Assembly (NCBI GenBank): GCA_028819675.1
Contig: JAPPKT010000316.1
Span: 1 to 10,489 of the forward strand
From: Caldilineaceae bacterium
GTDB taxonomy: Bacteria > Chloroflexota > Anaerolineae > Caldilineales > Caldilineaceae
Length of the DNA: 10,489 nucleotides
Direction: 5' to 3'
This document shows, piece by piece, positions 6,656-10,489 of this stretch. Numbering within the stretch: position 1 is the first letter of the stretch; each line of letters begins with the position of its first letter. The notes below the pieces were generated by a model. That model saw nothing but the letters and a program-made list of their open reading frames with translations, searched no databases and was not told the origin of the DNA. The translations under genes were made by a program, and so were the position numbers.

Positions 6656-6863
6656 GGGTTGGTGTGACCACGACTGGGTGGTAAGCTCAGGGTAGGGTGT
6701 TGGAGCAACGAGACAGATAGCGTTTCGGTGGATCGTCCGATTTCAAGATCAGGTCTTGATCGTCCTTGTTTCGGCACCTGCCCTGATCACACTTTCCTTG
6801 GCTACGGATGTTTGACTTGGGCGCCCGTTAATGGACGGCCTAACTTGGCAGGAGTGAGCCAAA
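6656..6863. other. Intergenic region before the DUF5678-like gene
   Basis: This gap contains the A-B...B-A repeat cluster described separately and an 8-nt palindrome GGGCGCCC (6819-6826). It has a TTGACT hexamer (6812-6817) without a well-spaced -10 box. AGGAG at 6850-6854 is the ribosome binding site for the gene at 6864. No terminator for the VWA gene is evident. Confidence 0.35.
6722..6774. repeat. Mirror-ordered direct repeats A-B...B-A upstream of the DUF5678-like gene
   Basis: GTTTCGG (6722-6728) and GATCGTCC (6731-6738) are followed, after 19 nt, by GATCGTCC (6758-6765) and GTTTCGG (6768-6774), with 2 nt between the two elements each time. All copies are in direct orientation but in swapped order. 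The centre holds overlapping inverted repeats: CAAGA 6744-6748 with TCTTG 6754-6758, and GATCA 6747-6751 with TGATC 6757-6761. It may be an operator or other protein-binding site, or a rearranged duplication. Confidence 0.45.
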
Positions 6864-7232
6864 ATGAGCATTCAGGTTGTACTGGACGTTCCGGATGAGA
6901 TTTATGAGCAGGTCGAAAAGCTAGCTGTGACCACAGAGCGCGACATCGCAGACGTACTCCTGGAAACAATAGCTCGCACATTTTCGCCATTTCCGGTTAA
7001 TCCGAACCGATCTGTCATGAATCAAAATGTAGAGACATACAGAGAGCTTCACGCAGAATTGGTAATGACCCACTTAGGACAATTTGTGGCGATCTGTGAT
7101 GGCAGGCTTATCGATCACGACCCTGACCCGGTTTCGCTCTTGCAACGAGTACGTACAAAGTATCCTGAGAAAGTGGTACTACGCAGAAAGGTCGAATCAG
7201 TTCCTGAACATCAGCTTCAGATTCGATATTAG
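6864..7232 (+). CDS. Small DUF5678-like protein, possible antitoxin-type N-terminus
   Basis: The protein has 122 residues, with AGGAG 9 nt before its ATG. Residues 3-40 (VVLDVPDEIYEQVEKLAV..., then a helix ending LLETIARTF) resemble the short beta strand plus two helices of ribbon-helix-helix or antitoxin-like proteins. The C-terminal half, with LGQFVAICDGRLIDHDPDPV (71-90) and LLQRVRTKYPEKVVLRRKV (92-110), matches the pattern of DUF5678: a 'GxFVAIxDGxxID' strand pair, a helix, and a final 'VxxRKV' strand. Function is unknown. In other genomes I recall such proteins lying next to retropepsin-like aspartyl proteases; that is memory, not evidence from here. The gene is visibly less GC-rich than its neighbours, with mixed third positions, which suggests a different history. 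It overlaps no other supported gene. Confidence 0.75.
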   Translation: MSIQVVLDVPDEIYEQVEKLAVTTERDIADVLLETIARTFSPFPVNPNRSVMNQNVETYRELHAELVMTHLGQFVAICDGRLIDHDPDPVSLLQRVRTKYPEKVVLRRKVESVPEHQLQIRY

Positions 7233-7267
7233 CGAAGTAAGACTCATGCAGTCATCGCGTCCTTTCC

Positions 7268-7474
7268 TCAGGAAACTTCCTCGCTTGGAAATTCGGACAA
7301 TCTTCCCCACTGACTGAATGTATCCTCTGAAACACAAGTAAGCGCGGCAGAAACAGTAAAGCCCTGCGCTGTCCGCCCAGTCCACTTGAATCCGAGTCGA
7401 GATTTCGATACGACTGAAGTACCCGATCTGTCGACAAATGGAATGAGTATTTCCTGCAGAATCCGGTTATTCAT
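7268..7474 (-). pseudogene. Possible decayed retropepsin-like fragment (speculative)
   Basis: A 68-codon open frame on the - strand reads MNNRILQEILIPFVDRSGT at its start and later FTVSAALTCVSEDTFSQWG. The layout (IPFVDRSGT..., a basic strand, then xxVSAL followed by EDTF) is reminiscent of the N-terminus of small bacterial retropepsins, where the second part would be 'ALVDTGAxxTxFP'. Here the catalytic DTG would be replaced by CVS, and the frame ends soon after, so it would be dead. There is no clear ribosome binding site. It converges on the DUF5678-like gene. A chance open frame is a real alternative. Confidence 0.2.
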
Positions 7475-7561
7475 TGCGCCGTCAGTGTGCTAAGATCGTA
7501 CTATTTCCCATCAACTGTCCGCTCGCTTTTGGCAGAGTTGTAGCGTGTGTCACTTGTCTAT

Positions 7562-7566
7562 AAGGA
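7562..7566 (+). promoter_or_regulatory. Ribosome binding site of the caspase-like gene
   Basis: AAGGA sits 6 nt before the ATG at 7573. An in-frame TAA at 7561-7563 excludes any longer version of the protein. Confidence 0.75.
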
Positions 7567-7572
7567 TTGCGA

Positions 7573-10489
7573 ATGTTGTCTCCGCGATTGTTTGCTGTGG
7601 TTGTTGGAATCAATCATTACCGAAGCAGTGTGATCTCCGATTTGGGCGGTTGCGCCAACGATGCCAGGGCGATTTACGGGTTTCTGACGCAGCGGCTGGG
7701 CGTGCCGACTGAGAATATACGGCTGCTGACATCTACGGGGGCGGAACCGGATGAGAAGCTTCCCTCCAGGCAGAACATCATCGACGGCTGGCGGTGGCTG
7801 ATCGAGCAGGCCAGAACCGGCGACCAGCTGTTTTTCCATTACAGCGGGCACGGCTCCCAAGCCATCTCTGCCGACCCGAATGAGCCGGACGGCTACGACG
7901 AGACGCTGGTTCCCAGCGACAGCCGTACGACGGATGACAGGGGCAGGCCGGTCTACGATATTTTGGACAAGGAGCTGGCGGCGCTGATCGCGGCGGCTGA
8001 GGAGAGAGGGGCGCTGGTGACAGTGGTGCTGGACTGCTGCCACGCGGGTTCGGGCACGCGGGCGTTTGTGCCGGTGCGGCGGACCGCGGCCGACCGGCGA
8101 GTGCGGACTGTGGGCACGGTTCTGCCGGAGGCATCTGGAGCGAGAACGGTTGCCAGCCGCCACTGGTCCGGGAAGCTGGGCAGCAATCACGTGCTGCTGG
8201 CCGGTTGCCGGGATGAGGAGATGAGCCACGAGTACCGTTCGCCGACCAACGGCGCGTGGTACGGGGCGATGACCTATTTTCTGCTGCAGAAGCTGCAGGA
8301 GCTGCATCCGCAGATGAACTGGCGGGAGGTGCACGACGCGGTGCAGGCCCAGGTCCACAGCGTCTATGCGAGGCAGATCCCGCAGTTGGAGGGGCCGGGC
8401 AACCGGGCGGTGTTCGGCGAGCTGACGCCGCACGCCGGCTCCTATCTGAACGTCATCAGTGCCAAGGAGGCGGGTCATACGGGAAACGACGTGATCATTC
8501 GCATTGGCGGCGGCGCTGCGGTTGGTCTCACCCCGGGCAGCCACGTGGAGCTGTATCCGGCGGGCAGCGAGGCACTGGATGGCCGAGGGCTTGGCCGCGG
8601 CGAGGTGATCGAATCCAGAGTCGATTCGTCATACGCGCTGATCAAGGGCGTGCGTCACACGGAGTTCAGTCTGCCTGCGAGGGCGAAGGTGACAGCGTAC
8701 GGATACCAGAGGTTGATGTACGAGGTGACCTGCGCCGATCCTTTTGTGCTGGCGGAGTTGACGACTGCGCCCTCTTCTCCGTTCCTGCACGCGGTGGGAA
8801 GAAGCACGCAAGATGGATTTACGCGATTCCATGTGGCTGTCGAAAACGACGCCTACGTCATCCAGGACGGCAGCGGCGTCCAGATCGTGAAGGACACGCC
8901 GCCGCGAACGCAGGCGGGGGCGGCCAAGACGGCTGGGTATCTGCACCATCTGGCGACCTTTCATAATGTACGCACGCTGTTGAATCCGTCGCCGATGGCG
9001 CTGATGGAAGAGGCGCTGAGCATTGACGTACAGACTTACACGCGGGCCAGCTTCACGTCTCCCAAGGACGGGGAGCCACTGGGGCAGGACGGCATGCTAC
9101 CGCCGGGGCGCAAGCTGTGGATCACGGTTCGGAACAACAGCTCTGAGAATCTCTATGTGACGGCCTTCTCCTTGTCGGCACAATTCGGCATCCGACGCAT
9201 CTACCCTGAGCGGGCGCCCTACCAACTGGTGGCGCCGGGCAAGGCGTTTTTCATCCACAACATCGAGCCGACCGTGAAGGAGCCGGGCGCGGAATCTGAG
9301 ACGGCGGTTTTCAAGGTCTTCGCCACGCGCGTTCCCACGTCGTTTGACGTGCTGGAGATGCCGGAACTGAACGAACCGCCCGAGTCGGAACAGACACGGG
9401 CCTTCGGGCCGCTGGCCGAACTGATGAATGGCATCCGGTACGACGGTCCGCGTGTGCGCAATCTGATGGTGCAGCGGGACGATACGCATGATCGCTGGAT
9501 TACGAAGCAGGTTACGGTAACGGCCTTACGGAGGCAGGAGGAGTGTGCCCTGCCGGAGGGGCAGAACAGGATCAATGTAGGGACGGACCTGGACATAACG
9601 GTGGAGAAACCGGCGGGACTGGGGGGTCTGCTGATTGTGAGCAGCCTGAAGCAGTTCGCCTGGGATGCGGAAGATCCGATTTCGTTGCCGCCGGGGTTGA
9701 ACAGCCCGGAAGCGGCGCCGTTCTTCCAGCCGCTCTCATTCTCGCACGGTGTGGGAGGCGGTTCGCCCGGTGTGCTGGTCCTGGACACATCGGCGAAACA
9801 GCTGTCGACGATCAGTGCGGAGTCGCCGCTGCGGATTGCGCTGAGCGTGGAGAATGATCCTGATATCGCGGGCATCGCTGCGGTCGCGTTCGACGGTGAG
9901 TATTACTACATGGTCGGCCACCCAACCGACGCCCAGAACCTGTCCGAGGACGGTGACAGAAGACGCATGGCGGTGGAGATCACGCATTTGCCGGTCCCGG
10001 ATGCGGCAGCGGCGAAGCGCGGTTCTGCGGGCAACCGGTGGTGGTCAAGGATGAACGCCAAAGACGCGAGCAGGGCTGAAGGCAGGGATGGCAAGAGCGG
10101 GAGAGGCGTATTTGGGCGGCTATTCGGCTATTTGCAGGAGGAGTGGCGGATGGCGGCGGAGGCGGCGACGGGCAAAGAGCCGGCGCCGGCCGAGGAGGCG
10201 GCGGAGCCACCGGTCCGCGATACGAAACATGCCGTGCGCGTTCTTTTTTACAAACTGTTTTATCAAAAGCTGCCGCCGGACCTGGGTGTGCGCCAAGTCC
10301 GCATGGAGTCAGGCGGCGCACCGGTCTATTCGAAGGTTACGTCGCAGGACGTGTCCAAGGCGCGGCGAGCGCTGCTGATCACCCACGGATTCGGCAGCAG
10401 CACTGAGAAGCTGGTCCAGAGGGCGTTGCCACATCTGAAGGAGCTGGATGAATACGACCTGGCGTTGACGTTCGACTATGAGACGATCA
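7573..10489 (+). CDS. Large caspase-like (peptidase C14, metacaspase/orthocaspase type) protein with C-terminal alpha/beta-hydrolase, 3'-truncated by window edge
   Basis: The frame is open from the ATG at 7573 to the window end: 972 complete codons without a stop. Residues 6-282 form a caspase-like domain: LFAVVVGINHY (6-16), GCANDARAIYGFL, YSGHGS with catalytic His93, DGYDETLVPSD (106-116, the acidic set that makes metacaspases prefer Arg/Lys), and VVLDCCHAG with catalytic Cys156. A p10-like half follows (NHVLLAGCRDEE, 205-215, then WREVHDAVQ). Residues about 300-480 are beta-rich (IGGGAAVGLTPGSHVELYP). Residues about 514-590 (RKLWITVRNNSSENLYVTAF...IYPERAP) resemble DUF4384, a common caspase partner. 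An Ala/Gly/Arg/Glu-rich linker (about 812-882) leads to an alpha/beta-hydrolase start, ARRALLITHGFGSST, with the oxyanion HG at 938-939; the GxSxG elbow lies beyond the window. No signal peptide is seen, so it is probably cytosolic. A proteolytic effector role is inference. Confidence 0.9.
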   Translation, partial: MLSPRLFAVVVGINHYRSSVISDLGGCANDARAIYGFLTQRLGVPTENIRLLTSTGAEPDEKLPSRQNIIDGWRWLIEQARTGDQLFFHYSGHGSQAISADPNEPDGYDETLVPSDSRTTDDRGRPVYDILDKELAALIAAAEERGALVTVVLDCCHAGSGTRAFVPVRRTAADRRVRTVGTVLPEASGARTVASRHWSGKLGSNHVLLAGCRDEEMSHEYRSPTNGAWYGAMTYFLLQKLQELHPQMNWREVHDAVQAQVHSVYARQIPQLEGPGNRAVFGELTPHAGSYLNVISAKEAGHTGNDVIIRIGGGAAVGLTPGSHVELYPAGSEALDGRGLGRGEVIESRVDSSYALIKGVRHTEFSLPARAKVTAYGYQRLMYEVTCADPFVLAELTTAPSSPFLHAVGRSTQDGFTRFHVAVENDAYVIQDGSGVQIVKDTPPRTQAGAAKTAGYLHHLATFHNVRTLLNPSPMALMEEALSIDVQTYTRASFTSPKDGEPLGQDGMLPPGRKLWITVRNNSSENLYVTAFSLSAQFGIRRIYPERAPYQLVAPGKAFFIHNIEPTVKEPGAESETAVFKVFATRVPTSFDVLEMPELNEPPESEQTRAFGPLAELMNGIRYDGPRVRNLMVQRDDTHDRWITKQVTVTALRRQEECALPEGQNRINVGTDLDITVEKPAGLGGLLIVSSLKQFAWDAEDPISLPPGLNSPEAAPFFQPLSFSHGVGGGSPGVLVLDTSAKQLSTISAESPLRIALSVENDPDIAGIAAVAFDGEYYYMVGHPTDAQNLSEDGDRRRMAVEITHLPVPDAAAAKRGSAGNRWWSRMNAKDASRAEGRDGKSGRGVFGRLFGYLQEEWRMAAEAATGKEPAPAEEAAEPPVRDTKHAVRVLFYKLFYQKLPPDLGVRQVRMESGGAPVYSKVTSQDVSKARRALLITHGFGSSTEKLVQRALPHLKELDEYDLALTFDYETI

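Larger units (their letters stand above)
7233..7572. other. 340-nt region between the DUF5678-like gene and the caspase gene
   Basis: No + strand gene is supported. A small hairpin TTTCC (7263-7267) with GGAAA (7271-7275) follows the DUF5678-like gene, without a T-tract. The only coding hint is the speculative - strand fragment at 7268-7474. A weak promoter-like pair for the caspase gene is TTGCGC (7474-7479) with TACTAT (7499-7504), 19 nt apart. The region is less GC-rich than the flanking genes. Confidence 0.35.

Noticed and set aside
7084..7317. 77-codon + strand frame overlapping the DUF5678-like gene
   Set aside because: It overlaps the better-supported gene for most of its length in another frame and shows no domain or ribosome binding site.
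7558..8544. 328-codon - strand frame opposite the caspase domain
   Set aside because: The + strand frame encodes the full caspase motif set. The antisense product is Arg/Pro/His-rich shadow sequence.
8256..8966. 236-codon + strand frame inside the caspase-like gene
   Set aside because: It lies in another frame of the large gene, is Gly/Ala/Arg-rich, has no ribosome binding site and no family match I recognise.

Overview
This is a GC-rich bacterial window in which every supported gene lies on the + strand. The genes are mostly housekeeping or accessory. The likely background is a high-GC environmental bacterium such as a Planctomycetota or Chloroflexota member. That guess rests on an archaeal-type phosphoglycerate mutase in a bacterial setting, heptanucleotide tandem repeats next to genes, a YfbK-like von Willebrand lipoprotein and a very large caspase-like protein. 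The sequence alone does not settle the taxonomy.

Layout. Bases 1-467 are the tail of an Opp/Dpp-type ABC transporter ATPase. A cofactor-independent phosphoglycerate mutase (561-1793) and a sirtuin with the class III signature (1855-2622) follow. Both junctions in this stretch carry short 7-nt tandem repeats. RmuC (2742-4004) and a DUF899 thioredoxin-like protein (4015-4620) form a tight two-gene operon. After a 358-nt gap of unknown content comes a VWA lipoprotein of the YfbK type (4979-6655). A distinctly less GC-rich stretch (about 6656-7572) holds a small DUF5678-like gene (6864-7232), an unusual A-B...B-A repeat cluster ahead of it, and a possible decayed retropepsin-like fragment on the opposite strand behind it.

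The largest and most interesting item is the reading frame that starts at 7573 and is still open at the window end (972 complete codons). It begins with a metacaspase/orthocaspase-type peptidase domain with an intact His-Cys dyad. This is followed by several hundred residues of beta-rich, DUF4384-like sequence and a low-complexity linker. It then enters an alpha/beta-hydrolase fold whose HGFGSS motif is visible just before the sequence ends. A protease joined to a putative hydrolase or lipase in one chain suggests a regulated effector (cell death, defence or stress proteolysis). That role is inference.

No tRNA, rRNA, CRISPR array, insertion sequence or convincing rho-independent terminator was seen.
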